Of a stretch of DNA of 64,000 bases, positions 33,739 through 44,952 are shown one piece after another. This stretch comes from Pinus tabuliformis. Taxonomy: Eukaryota; Streptophyta; Pinopsida; Pinales; Pinaceae. The stretch lies in contig CM062813.1 in the NCBI GenBank assembly GCA_031772625.1, positions 768,552,720 through 768,616,719 on the forward strand, read 5' to 3'. How positions within the stretch are numbered: position 1 is the first letter of the stretch; each line of letters starts with the position of its first letter. Under the pieces are notes generated by a model. The model did not search any database. It had not been told where the DNA came from and worked only from the letters and a program-made list of their open reading frames with translations. Both the position numbers and the translations under genes were made by a program.

Positions 33739-33809
33739 CGTGGGAATAACAGGTGATTATGTTCCGCTTTAAAATAAGTTTTATTTACGACGCTTTTAGA
33801 CACAAACTT
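33739..33809. other. E4 short spacer before array 3
   Basis: Leader DNA upstream of the protein start; includes aagttt (33774) and aaactt (33803), which could pair. Confidence 0.35.
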
Positions 33810-33949
33810 GCTTTTTCATGTTTTAAGAGTCGAGAAAAAGCTAAAGATGACTCTAGTCGCCTTCGATGTATTAACGAGCCCGAAGTGACAAATGCTCGGT
33901 TGGACCTTTTCAGTTATAGAGTTTGAAAAGGGCCAAAAGAAACTGCTCT
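33810..33949. repeat. Array 3 of three pseudoknot-like modules
   Basis: M13: GCTTTTTC 33810/GAAAAAGC 33834 (8 bp) crossing AGAGTC 33826/GACTCT 33849. M14: CTTCG 33861/CGAAG 33881 crossing CGAGC 33875/GCTCG 33894. M15: CCTTTTC 33905/GAAAAGG 33925 crossing AGAG 33918/CTCT 33946. Start-to-start spacing is 51 and 44 bp. M13 and M14 have ttttaa or attaa before stem b, as in array 1. The array lies upstream of the protein start, in the element leader. Confidence 0.65.
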
Positions 33950-34009
33950 GGAGATCTAGGCAGAGGGTGTGCCAAACCTTTCGCGAAACCACAGAATACG
34001 TTTTACGGT

Positions 34010-34236
34010 ACGGGTGGTCGATCTTCGTGAATGCTGTGTTCACTGCATCGCGATCAGTAGGGCGGCCGACACAGTTTCCTAAGGATAAAGGATAAAAGCC
34101 TATAGGGGTCTCCCAATATACGCGACGGTACGCGGGAGCTCAAATCCGTGTTAGTGCCACCGACTCTCAGGAGGAATCACCCACCTTCGTAGAGATCGAC
34201 AGTCACTATGTTTAACGACGCCGGAACACGTCTCTA
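34010..34236. repeat. Leader block shared with E5
   Basis: Corresponds to 42845-43152 in E5. Shared stretches include tacgggtgg/tacgggcga, ggcggccgac/gacggccgat, tataggggtctccc/cctagggggcttcc, atatacgcgacggtacg/atatacccagagggtacg and the exact 16-mer ccggaacacgtctcta (34221-34236; 43137-43152). Confidence 0.65.
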
Positions 34237-35396
34237 CCTAGACCTCTAGATGTTTGCGTTAAATTCCAAAGCGTTGTTATGTAAATTGAGTTTATTTTAA
34301 TGTTGATCTTCCTTAACAGTTTGCCTTTCAGGTTCGCCACGAGATGTATATATACAACTTCCTATATGCAATCTAAGAATGAGAAGCAAAATCTTTTCAA
34401 TCTTTCAACTTTGAAAACCTTAATCTACTTGAGGAAAGAGCAAGACACAACTTTTTCCACAGATCAAAGAACACACACTAAAATGCACATTTTCCTAAAT
34501 CGTCAAGCATACAGTCAAATGCAAAATGCACAACGCATGTATTTCTTTTCGTTATCCTTAATGTTGATGCTTAACAAAAGGAAACTGTTGTATGATTTTT
34601 GAATCAACTTTCAAGTAGAAATAAACAAGCTTGTCCACAATCAAAAGAACACCTTATGAAAGACTTGTTTTAAATACAGGAAAAGTATAGATTCAAACCA
34701 TAAAGTGAGAAGCAAACCAATCCAAAACAGCTATGAACAACAATAACACTAACTCATAAGATCGCAATCTAAGAGGCCACAACTACTAGGTTCGCTTTTC
34801 ACAATGGGAAATTGTAACTGAAACAAGAAATACTGAAAGAACGTTTACAATTTCATCACACAACTGAGGCGGAATAATGTCAAGGAGATAAGTTCTACAG
34901 CAAATACAATAACCAGCAAGCAATCAGCCAAAAACAAGTGCAAACAGGGCCAAGACACAAAGGAAGAGCTGAGCTAGACTAAGGCCAACTGGACCAGCGC
35001 AGGCACTGGTCTGCCAGTTTCACTCTCAGCGCAGTTCCCGAAGGGAGCACCTATGCTGTAATGCAGACTGCCTGTGGACAGCCTGCACTGACTTACGAGA
35101 GTTACGTCTGCTAAGAATTCCGGGTCATAAAAAGCTCAATAATGTACTGTTTTGACTGAAATAAAATGCTATGGGTTAAGTACAGGCTAAGGGATGATCA
35201 AGAGGATAAAGATCTATCACTAAGAGTAAGGATTCATCTGTAGATTAGCTCTTTAAATCTTGAATTTGCTCAGCAAAGGAGCAAGAGTAGCAAAACCCTC
35301 TACTTCGCTTTTGATAGAGTCAAAAGCTTTTCGATTCGGTACTCCTTTCTTCAAGAAATGAATAGCAAAATTCTACAACAACAAGATACTAGGATT
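34237..35396 (-). other. E4 5' leader, rest
   Basis: Non-coding, AT-rich. Only a 100-codon plus-strand frame (34300-34602) without motifs. Confidence 0.5.
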
Positions 35397-35414
35397 TCCC
35401 CAGCGGAGTCGCCA
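35397..35414 (-). other. E4 primer-binding site
   Basis: Minus-strand TGGCGACTCCGCTGGGGA, three bases from the end of the 5' LTR. Confidence 0.88.
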
Positions 35415-35417
35415 GTT

Positions 35418-36485
35418 TGTTGTGGGGAAAAGTATCCGATGCGGATGACACTAACCCTTCTAAAGGTGACAGTCTTTAGCAACAACTGAATGATAAAGTT
35501 TTCATGTTCCACTTTATGAAAGTACAGAGAGAATAGTAAGAAGGTCAACCAACCTGGTGTCTTGCGCTTAGTCGATCCTTGTCCTTCTCTCTTTGTATCC
35601 TGCTCCCAGCTCTTTGCTCTCCTAGCCGATCCAGCTACATACAGATCCTGCACAAAACAAGAGAGCGAACTACAAGATACATGTACTCATAACTGAAGCA
35701 TGGATTAGGGTGCATCAAATATACATGTAAACACAAAGCATCTATGTAAAACAAGTATATAGGAGAACATGCAAACTTTATTGATAGAAAGTAACAGGGT
35801 TCCAGAGGAAGTTACAACCAATGATGTTGGATCCAATCCAGCAGCACTTCCTCGGCAGCAAGAACTCTCCTCTTCACCTCTAGTAAAACAATCACCCAAT
35901 AATCCTGGCGGTATACCAACAGCACCTCCTTTCTTATACAAAATTCCAGCCTCCTTAGACCTCATAGAAGAGCTCTATATATAAGAGAGAAGAGGAAAGG
36001 ATGAGTCAGCTTGAGACTGACATGAAGCTGCCTTGTGTCCTCTCCATCTTCAGTTAATCTTCAGTTCCTGTGTCCACTTGGAGATCCTTGCTTACACATG
36101 GTGATCAAGTACCTCTTACTCATCACAGGGCGAATCTCATGACCCAAGTGTCAGTTTGGAAGCTTCCTGGGCAATTGACACCTTGCAGGATGACTGTGCC
36201 ACTTGGCCAATCTCGCCCAGCGCAGGTAGCCTTCATTGTTTTTGACTTCCAGCGCAGGTACAGAGTGGGACAGTTGCAATACAGCGCAGAAGCTCAGTTA
36301 AGCAGCTGACATGATCCAAAATAAGCCTGTTCTTAAGTGTTTTCAGGTGGAGAACTGATTGGAAGTGCTGTTGATTGATGACCTTGTTCTTTTAGGGGTA
36401 AGAACAACGTGTTTAGGGACTGAGGATCCCTGTAATTATCGACATTTCCTGCTCCTTGACGCGAGGCACAAAAATGTCTATAACA
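35418..36485 (-). repeat. E4 5' LTR
   Basis: 1068 bp, TGTTGTGGGG...TCTATAACA, beside the primer-binding site; followed by the second ttggt. A minus-strand TATA-like ctcttatatatag lies near 35975-35990. Confidence 0.95.
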
Positions 36486-37422
36486 TTGGTAGTGGAGGCC
36501 ATCAAGAAATGTCAACAGACATTAGAGTGGATCCTTTCAAGGATTCCATGTGCCTTGTTGTCCCGATCATTGAAGGTGGATTTTGTGTTCTTACCCAAAG
36601 TACACCATTTTCATGTATCTCAATGCTCTAATGATCCTTTTGGGAGGCCTATATAAATATGTTGCATGATCTTCAAAGCACCATGATGTAAATTTCTAAG
36701 TCTTCTATGCCATAATTCACTAACATCTCAACTCTACACCTTCTCTACTTTTGTGCTCAATGTTGCACATTATTCCACATCTAATTTATGGAGGTTCCTC
36801 ACTCGAACCCTGATCTTCTTCACTTTTCCCGTGGTGATATGTCTCATGAAATACTTCCCTTAGCTGAATATCACATCGTAGCCGCATTCCTCCAACATAG
36901 CTACGGAAATTAGATTCTTCTTTAGACCCAGTACAAACATCACATCCTTGAACTTGGGAGGGGAGTCTAACTCCCATAGTACCAATACCTGTCGCGCTAT
37001 ACCTTCGATCATCTCCCATCTCTATGTGCATCTATAGATCCTTCTCCTCCAAGTCACTAAAAAATTCTTTGTTTCCTGTCATGTGGAATGAGGCACCCCT
37101 GTTGAGATACCGAAAAGTACCCATCACTGTGCTTATCATGCATGAAATCAGGGTAAAATCAAGTTTTAACTATGAATCCAAAGCTTCACTCGTTGCTCCT
37201 CCTATGATCTTCTTGCTTGCCCTCTTTTGTGGAAACTTTGTTGCATAGTTCTTGAATTCATGGCAGTGAAAGCACTTGATTCTAGAAAAGTCTTTCTTCT
37301 TGCCCCCTTGACTCGAATCTTCTTTGGATTGAGATTTCTTATCTTTCCTTTTCTTTTCCTTTCCATCCAAGGCACATCTCTCCTCATCCTCGCCCTTAGA
37401 TGAGGTCCTATCTCTTCTGCTC
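36486..37422 (-). pseudogene. copia C-B, Gag C-terminus to GAG-pre-integrase (piece 2 of 3)
   Basis: Minus strand from 37422: a Lys-rich stretch then CFHCHEFKNYATKFPQKRA, a decayed zinc knuckle of the copia Gag (its last Cys lost), then protease/pre-integrase remnants full of stops, continuing to E4 at 36490. The part 36491-36968 matches copia C-A 11917-12397. Right end is the tgctc duplication (37418-37422) of E5. Confidence 0.8.
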
Positions 37423-37848
37423 TGTTATAGCTCTGATACCACTTGTTATGCTCTTAACCGGAAAAATGATACCCAAATACAGAATATGCGAACAAAAGAT
37501 ACCTAGAACACAGAATAGCAATGATTTTATTATTCAGAGAGTAATGTTTACTTGCCTCTTCGAGAGGGCAACCTCCAATAGAGCAGAGCTCGATTACAAA
37601 ATAAGACACGATGCTCCTCGCAGGGAGTCTCTATCCTTTATATATGACTCATACATGCAATACCATGGGCCAATACCATGGGTTTTATTGATACCCTCTA
37701 TCTAATACTACGACCCATTTGCAACTAACTGTGGTTCCTTCATTAATTGCGGATTAATCACTTACAATTATTAATATGGGATTTATTGACTCTTGACTAT
37801 GATGTGATCCCATTACATAAATAAGGGGGTTAGGGTGGGACCCTAACA
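37423..37848 (-). repeat. E5 3' LTR
   Basis: 426 bp; preceded on the minus strand by the polypurine tract. It carries an internal copy of gctctgatacca, a second PBS-like string inside the LTR. Confidence 0.93.
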
Positions 37849-37864
37849 TGCCCTCCCCCTTAAG
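37849..37864 (-). other. E5 polypurine tract
   Basis: Minus strand cttaagggggagggca next to the LTR start TGTTAGGG. Confidence 0.85.
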
Positions 37865-39470
37865 ACTAGCCTTGTCCTCAAAGCTGAAGCTGCGGAAACT
37901 GCTGAAGAATAGTGGTTGGTTCCCAAGTTGCATCTTCTGGAGAGGTGTCTTTCCATTTGACGAGGACTTCCTTAATCATGCGGCCGCGCAGTTGCTTGTC
38001 TCATGTGTCTAGGATCTGTTCGGGTTGAAGCCAGATGGACCCTTCTTTGTCCAATTCAGGTAGACTGGTCTGAATTCTGCAATTGTTCCCAATCACTTTC
38101 TTGAGGCATGAGACATGGAAAACTGGATGGATTTTTGCAGTAGGTGGCAAGGCCAACTTGTAAGCCACTTCTCCAATGCGCCGAAGTACTTGATATGGTC
38201 CGTAGAATTTGGGAGATAGTTTCTGACACCCCTTGTCTTTGAGTGATGTTTTCTTATATGGTTGTAGCCATAAAAAGACCCGATCCCCTTCTTGAAATTG
38301 GCGCTCTGAGCGATGCTGGTCTACCTGTTACTTCATGCGGTTCTGAGCTTGATGAAGATTCTCTTGAAGATGGGCGAGCATGGTTGCGCGGTGTTGTAGG
38401 AGTTGATCCACTGCTTGTACTTTTGAGCACCCCTTGAGATACGAAGTAGGTGAAGGCGGGAGTTGACCATATACTGCTTCATAGGGAGTCATTTTGGTGG
38501 TGGCATGATAGTTGGTGTTATACCACCATTCAGCCAGAGGTAACCACTATACCCAAAGGTGTTGCTTTTCTGAAGTGAAACACCTAAGGTAGGTTTCTAG
38601 ACATTTGTTGATGGCTTCGGTTTGACCATCTATTTGCGGATGATAGGAAGTACTGAGTTTTAGTTGAGTGCCTTGTATCTTGAAGAGTTCCTGCCAAAAA
38701 TTACTGGTGAAGATCGGGTCGCGGTCGGACACAATAGAAGTGGGCATGCCATGCAATTTGAAGATCCGATCCATGAAAGATTGAGCGACCAAAGTTGGTG
38801 TAAACGGGTGGGGTAGGGCACAGAAATGAGCATACTTCGACAGTCGGTACACAACCACCATGATGACTGACTTGTTCCCTGACTTTGGAAGACCTGTAAT
38901 GAAATCCATAGAAACCTCCATCCAAATTGATGCTGGAATGGGCAATGGTTGTAATGTGCCTGGTGTGTTGATGGTTTCCCCTTTGTGGTGTTGAAAGACA
39001 TCGCATTCTGCTACGAAAGTAAGGATGTCCTTTTTCATGCCTGTCCAAAAAAATGATCTTCTGGTGTGAGCATACGTCTTCTGAAAGCCCAAATGCCCTG
39101 CAATGGGAGATGAGTGCAATTCTGCCAAAATGCGACTTTTGAGGGTGGATGTTGGTGATATTACGACTCTGTCCTTGTAGCGAAGAATATCATCCTGCCA
39201 CGAGTAGCCCTTGGTGGAATTTGGATCTACCTGCAATTGAGAAATGAGTTGGGAGAGCCCAGGGTGTGAAAACCATTCCCTGCGAGCCTCTTCAATCCAA
39301 TCTGGGATGGGGAGGGAAATTTCTAGCAGAGTACTTTCCTCCTCAAATTGGCGTGATAATGCATCTGCTACACTATTGTCTTTCCCTTTCTTGTACATGA
39401 TCTCATAATCATATCCCAGCATTTTGGCGAGCCATTTATTTTGTTGTGGGGAGGATAGGCATTGCTCCAA
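37865..39470 (-). pseudogene. E5 RNase H end, integrase and chromodomain
   Basis: From 39470: the RNase H tail YDYEIMYKKGKDNSVADALS; integrase Zn-binding region HSSPIAGHLGF ... CDVFQHHK (second Cys of CxxC changed to Phe); core with MDFITGLPKSG, IVSDRDPIFTSNFW and QTEAINKCLETYL, so the DDE triad is present. A stop at 38547 is followed in frame by the rest of the core, KLSPKFYGPYQVLRRIG (GPY/F module) and, near 37960-37900, a chromodomain end VLVKWKDTSPEDATWEP. This is the chromovirus hallmark. Stops include one in the last codons just before the polypurine tract. Confidence 0.9.
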
Positions 39471-39632
39471 AAAATATTTAACACTGTGATGATCTATGCA
39501 GATTTGGAAATGTCACCCCAATAAGTAAGGTTGCCAGGTCTCGACTGCATGTAAGATGGCCATCATTTCCTTCTCGTAGGTAGATTGGCCCAGATTCCTC
39601 CCACTTAGTTGTTGGCTTGTGAAGGCCAACGG

Positions 39633-40688
39633 TCACCCTTCCTGCATTAAGACCGCCCCAATACCTGTACCCAAAGCATCACATTCAATGACAAAAGATT
39701 TGGTGAAGTCAGGTAGTGCTAAGACTGGAGTGGAACACATGGCATTTTTTAGAGCTGTAAAGGCCTGTTGTGCTTCCTCATTCCAGAAGAATGAATTTTT
39801 CTTTAGGAGTTGGGTGAGGGGCTTCACTATGCGACCATAGTTGCGGAAAAATTTACGATAATAGCCCGTGAGACCCAAAAATCCTCTCAAGGTCTTCAAG
39901 GTCTTAGGTTGAGGCCATTCCTGCATTGCCTGGATCTTTTTGGGGTCCACCTTGACACCTTCACGCCCCACAATGTGGCCCAAATACTCTACTTCTGCCA
40001 TGCCAAATGAACACTTGGACCTCTTGACAAATAATTTATGCCTGCGGAGCAGTTGCAAGAGTAGATCTACATGCTGAAGATGTGCGGCCCAAGTGCAACT
40101 ATAGATGAGGATGTCATCGAAGAAGACAAGGACAAATTTCCTCAGATATGGTTTGAGAATGTGGTTCATAAGGCTCTAAAAAGTAGAGGGGGCATTACAA
40201 AGACCAAATGGCATGACCAGGAATTCATAATGGCCTTCATGAGTTCTGAAAGTATTCTTGGGAATGTCGACTTCCTTCATGCGAATTTGGTGGTAGCCTG
40301 AGCGAAGATCCAGCTTAGTGAAAAATTGAGCCCCATTGAGTTCATCCAGCAAATCATCAACCAAGGGGATGGGAAATTTATCTTTGACTGTCAACTTATT
40401 GAGGGCCCTGAAGTCAGGACACATCTACCACTCCCCATCTTTGTTGAGCACCATGACCACTGGGGATGAATAAGGACTAATGCTGGGACGAATGACACCT
40501 GCTTCCAAAAGTTCCTTGATGATTTTTTCTATTTCATTCTTTTGGGTGAACGGATATCTGTATGGGCGTACATTTGGGGGTTGGGCCCCTGGAACCAAGG
40601 TGATGCTATGATCATGCTCCCCTCGCGAGGGTGGAAGCTCATGAGGCTTGTCAAAGACCGGCAGATGGTTATTTAAAATCTGTTGCAT
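39633..40688 (-). pseudogene. E5 reverse transcriptase and RNase H start
   Basis: One frame with stops at 40425 and 40176 (both look like Gln CAG to TAG). Blocks: [55 protein letters not shown] (catalytic Asp present), [14 protein letters not shown] and LVFFDDILIYS (F-x-DD box intact). Then FLGLTGYYRKFFRNYGRI and RNase H start ALPDFTKSFVIECDALGTGI. The next 54 codons to 39471 are in frame with one stop. Confidence 0.92.
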
Positions 40689-40875
40689 CTCAGGATGAAT
40701 TGGCAGAGGCTTGGTTTCGACTGCCTGGATGGCATTAAATTGAGCTGCAACTCCATGACTGCCCTTTTTTTAACAATTTTTCCATCCTATGCGAGCTGAT
40801 GATAGAGGGGGCTCCCGCCTGGAGTCCACGGAGGGTATGTGTGTAGTTGTTCTGCTTAAAACTCATATATAACTC

Positions 40876-42219
40876 CTAGAAATCCATTGTGATTGGCCCA
40901 AGAGTGCGGAGCCATTCAACGCCGAGGACAATGTCGCAACCCCCCATGTGTATGGCAAACATGTGGGTTTTCAACTGATAATCCCCCATTTGAAGTTTGA
41001 CATTTTCACAGTGGCCTTCACATTTCATTGTGCCTCCATCCGCAATTTGAACTTGGAAGTTAGAAACTGTTCGTACAAAACAATGCATTGCTTCTGCGAC
41101 TTTTTGATGGATGAAATTATGTGTACTTCCGCTATCAATCAAGACTACTACTGGGCGATGTTTAATAAAACCTTTGATTTTGAGAGTTTGAGGGGAAGAA
41201 ATCCCTGCCAAAGCATGCAACGAAATAACTGGTTCGTCAGAGACATTGTCCTTTTGGTTGTCTTCTTCTAGCGGCTCATGTTCCTCCAGTGGTGGATCTT
41301 CCTCTGTTGAGCTGTAGTCAATGGCATCAATTTGAAAAAATTTGGGCTCCTTGCATTTATGACCTGGGGAGTATTTTTCATCACAGTAGTAACATAGGCC
41401 TTTCTTTCTTCTTTCGGCCATTTCCACAGGTGACACCTTTTGGACCTTAAGTGTTTGAGTCGTGTTGTGAGCCCGTGGGGGGCGACCTTTAGCGGAGAAA
41501 TTTGGGCGATTGTATTGGGCTGCTAATGCACGTTCCAAGTTACGAGCTACCTTGCAAGCCTCCGTCCATGTGGGAGGGTGGTGCAGTAGGACTTGGGCTT
41601 TGATAGCTTCTTTAAGACCGCTAATAAAACATTCCATGTAGAACACATCTAAGAGACCCCAAGTATGGAAGGCTAAGGCTTCAAAAGCTGTAATATATTC
41701 ATCCACTGTACCAGTCTGTCGGAGCTTAGTAAGACGACCCAAAAAAGATGATTCCTGGTCAAAGCGGTCTTGAAGAGCTTTGGTGAATTTGGTCCAAGTC
41801 CTAAAAGGTCCAGTGCAACGTTGATGCCATTCCCACCATTGCCACCTTTCATTGTCCAAGTACATGCTCCCCAACATAAGCTGAGTCTCATCATCTAAGA
41901 TGTGATTCAGTTTGAAATACTGCTCCATTTGTGCTATCCATGCCGACGGGTGAGAACCGTCAAATTTATGCATATCCAACTTGGGAGGTCGCTGACTGGG
42001 TTATTGGTGGGTGTGCCAGATGTGAGGAGAGTGGCTAGACTCACCCTCATTGTGTCCATTGCCATTATACGCCTCCTCGTGGGCTTGCTCCTTGCCCTTC
42101 GGGGTTATTTTCTCGACCATGCTACATAGTCCTCTAAGCTGAATGTGGAGGTTTTGCATTGATTCTTCAAGTTTGTCCATCCTTTCACTGGCCATCGCTT
42201 GAGCTCTAGTTTCTACCAT
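40876..42219 (-). pseudogene. E5 Gag and protease
   Basis: Start MVETRAQAMASERMDKLEES at 42219 (a coiled-coil opening typical of chromovirus Gag); one stop near 42001 then in frame from 41979. Capsid: HKFDGSHPSAWIAQMEQYF ... WQWWEWHQRC. Zinc knuckle CYYCDEKYSPGHKC near 41390. Protease VVVLIDSGSTHNFIHQKV near 41140 and GCDIVLGVEWLRTLGPI near 40910. A frameshift lies between 40876 and 40688 before RT. Gag forms particles; protease would mature the polyprotein. Confidence 0.9.
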
Positions 42220-43205
42220 ACACCAACCTGATTTTTTGAAAATTGGGACCGCCTAAAAAATTTTCACTAAGAAGTGAATGGTACCACCGTGCTCAGCTCG
42301 TCGTCCTGATTCTGATGGGCTAGATCACCAATAAGCGCCCCGAAAGATCTCAATTTTTTTTTTTTTTGCTGAAAACTCCTAACGGAGTTTTACTCCTTCC
42401 TTATCAATACTGCAGTGGCCAAATCCTCAAAATGTCAATGCGGCCAAAAGTCCTACGAAAATTATACCCCGGTATAGGAACCCTTCACAAAGACTCCGAT
42501 CTGGTGGATTTGAGAGATATGAATGGCGGATCTGATAGCTTTGGGCGGCGGAACAGACTGCTTCTACGGATCTGATGGATCTAATAGATCGGAATGGCTG
42601 ATCTGCGAACTCGAGACTGCGGGATTAATGTCTGCTCCTGCTGCACCCCTTTGCACAAGCAGATCCGGAAGAGATGATGTGTGATCCCTCGATAGAAAAG
42701 GGAACTATGGTCTTGAGGAGTGTTAGGTGTTAAAGATTGCAATATACATAAGGGTCTGGCAGTAGTACTCGACCCAATGTTTCAGGGCTCTAACTAAGGA
42801 GGATCGACCGTACCCTTAGCCGTACAACCCAACTACCCTATCGTACGGGCGAGTAATCTCTCCAAGTGTTTTTCTCGGTGTACTGTAGCCACAAGACGGC
42901 CGATGGTTTATCTATGGTGAGGTTTCAAGGGAGCCTAGGGGGCTTCCGATATACCCAGAGGGTACGTGGAAGATAGTCCGTGCGCGGTTCTGTCTAATGC
43001 GCTACTACTCGAAGGGGTACCCACAGGGTTACAAGGGAGTCCAACAGACGTGACCACCTCTTGTATTTCCTGCGTGCATGCCTCCCCAAATCCATAGGTT
43101 TATGCGCTCAATGATAGATCCTATGGTTTAAAGACACCGGAACACGTCTCTAGCCAAAAAAAAAAAAATTGCTAAGAAATGGAGATCCCACCGGCCCTGG
43201 AAAGT
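42220..43205 (-). other. E5 5' leader
   Basis: Untranslated 1 kb with a T16-17 tract near 42354-42370 and an A13 tract near 43157. The segment 42845-43152 is the block shared with E4. Confidence 0.7.
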
Positions 43206-43217
43206 GCTCTGATACCA
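43206..43217 (-). other. E5 primer-binding site (initiator Met tRNA)
   Basis: Minus-strand TGGTATCAGAGC two bases from the LTR. Confidence 0.92.
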
Positions 43218-43219
43218 CT

Positions 43220-43645
43220 TGTTATAGCTCTAATACCACTTTTTATGCTCTTAACCTGCAAAATGATACCCAAATACAGAATATGCGAAGAAAAGATACC
43301 CAGAACACATAATAGCAATGATTTTATTATTCAGAGAGTAATGTTCACTTGCCTCTTCGAGGGGGCAACCTCCAATAGAGTAGAGCTCGATTACAAAATA
43401 AGACACGATGCTCCTCACAGGGAGTCTCTATCCTTTATATATGACTCATACATGCAATACCACGGGCCAATACCATGAGTTTTATTAATACCCTCTATCT
43501 AATACTACGGCCCATTTGCAACTAACTGTGGTTCCTTCATTAATTGTGGATTAACCACTTACAATTATTAATATGGGCTTTATTGACTCTTGACTATGAC
43601 GTGATCCCATTACATAAATAAGGGGGTTAGGGTGGGACCCTAACA
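43220..43645 (-). repeat. E5 5' LTR
   Basis: 426 bp pair of 37423-37848, followed by the tgctc duplication. The internal PBS-like string is mutated here (ctctaatacca). Confidence 0.93.
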
Positions 43646-44310
43646 TGCTCCACCTTATCTCCTCCTCTGCCAAATCAGACCAAAGGCATTCCGAATTTGG
43701 TAGCTTGACCTTCTCGTTCACTGAATCATGGTGTTATTCCAACTCTTGGGAAGGCCTAAAAGGGATAGGCTCACCAAATCATTCTCTGCTAAACTAACAC
43801 CATCTTGACCAAGTTCATCATGACACTGTGTGAAACTGCTGAGGTACTATGGAATGGTCTCGTTCCCTTGCGTCTTGATATTTCATATCTTGTCCTTGAG
43901 AGCCAATTTCTTATGGTGACTACTATTTTGGAAAAAATATGTCATTGCTTTCCACATTGCATATGGAGTATATTTCCCATGGATATTGGAGACAATATGG
44001 TCTTGTACTCCCCCAAATATGATCCTCCTCACCTTGGAAATGCACTTCTTCCAATCTGCTCGATTCTGAGCATCAACTATTGTTGGATTCAGAATATCAT
44101 TATCAATGCATTCCTTCAACCCATTATCCTCCATTACTACCTCCATCCAATAATTATATGCAACATAATTCAAGCTTCCTCAATGGCATACTCAAGCCTT
44201 AGTCCATTGAAAGTCATCTTCTTAGTCCTGAAGAAATCTTGCAACCTGATCTGCAGCCTCAAACCTCCTACAATGACAACTTCGAAATCTCTGATCTATA
44301 GTGATTCAAA
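43646..44310 (-). pseudogene. copia C-B Gag start (piece 1 of 3)
   Basis: Minus-strand Gag of copia type: NYVAYNYWMEVVMEDNGLKE, then ADWKKCISKVRRIIFGG and GKYTPYAMWKAMTYFFQ, the usual copia Gag helices. Several stops upstream of 44173. It continues, after removal of E5, at 37422. Gag would form the virus-like particle. Confidence 0.85.
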
Positions 44311-44321
44311 CTTTGATACCA
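44311..44321 (-). other. copia C-B primer-binding site
   Basis: Minus-strand TGGTATCAAAG, one change from the initiator Met tRNA complement TGGTATCAGAG, directly beside the LTR. Confidence 0.78.
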
Positions 44322-44952
44322 TGTAGAAATTAATGTGTATATCCAAACTACTCATGAAATTTACTAAATCACAAGACTTGAAGCTACTCTACTCATTTGC
44401 GAAAGTTAATTTTCCATATAAAAGAAGAATCATCGACATGCAAAAGGAAACATAACACGTACACATAATTTTATTTGGGGGAAAGAAATTGCTCAAAACC
44501 CCTTACTATTTGTATTGCATTAATCAGATAATAGAGAAGAAATACAATGCTTTCTCAAGCTTGAGCACACCTTGCACTAGTATAGATTATCTCTCTTCCT
44601 AACTGACTGAACCTGGCCCGACAGTTAGCCAATTTCAAGCCTTCCAAAGCTCCTATTTCCTTGTGTTTTCCCCTTGGGAAATTAGCCCTATTATTTAGGA
44701 ATTTCACACCAAGGAATTGCACAATTACCTCTAACTGCATGCACCACTTGTACAACTTGGATTAGTTTACATCTTGTAGTACACTTCCCTTGAACTCCAA
44801 CATCAACTGGGTAACTCAAATTATCTGCATGAAACAATTAGTTTGGTATGATTGATTAGTTAACTAGTTGATCACTCGGTATGGAAAAAGTTACACACCC
44901 TCAACTTGACCTCCACTAGTTCTTCTGACATTGAGAACTAGTTAAACTAACA
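44322..44952 (-). repeat. copia C-B 5' LTR
   Basis: 631 bp from tgtagaaatt to aaactaaca; on the minus strand it starts TGTTAGTTTAACTAGTTC and ends TTTCTACA beside the PBS. TATA-like cttttatatgg on the minus strand near 44415. The matching 3' LTR is not in the window, as the 3' side is cut at E3. Confidence 0.72.

Larger units (their letters stand above)
28199..36485 (-). mobile_element. E4: young non-autonomous Tat-like element
   Basis: Two 1068-bp LTRs (28199-29266, 35418-36485; TGTTGTGGGG...TCTATAACA) differ at about six positions by eye, and ttggt is duplicated at 28194-28198 and 36486-36490. PBS at 35397-35414 and polypurine tract at 29267-29280 fix the orientation as minus. The only long sense frame is a knuckle-protease protein (33738-32095). 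Capsid, RT, RNase H and integrase are absent, so replication would depend on an E3-like helper. The remaining 4.5 kb of internal DNA is non-coding and holds arrays of pseudoknot-like repeats. It splits copia C-B. Confidence 0.95.
37423..43645 (-). mobile_element. E5: complete chromovirus-type Ty3 LTR element, decayed
   Basis: LTRs 37423-37848 and 43220-43645 (426 bp each, TGTTATAGC...CCCTAACA, about 95-96% alike by eye). TSD tgctc at 37418-37422 and 43646-43650. PBS 43206-43217 (initiator Met tRNA), polypurine tract 37849-37864. Minus-strand order gag, protease, RT, RNase H, integrase with GPY/F module and chromodomain. All domains are present but broken by stops and at least one frameshift. 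The element sits in the gag gene of copia C-B. A chromodomain at the integrase end suggests insertion guided to modified chromatin. Confidence 0.95.

Noticed and set aside
37423..43645. The 426-bp repeats as LTRs of the copia element
   Set aside because: The polypurine tract and PBS lie on the inner sides, the element between is a chromovirus, and tgctc is duplicated outside; the copia LTR is at 44322-44952.
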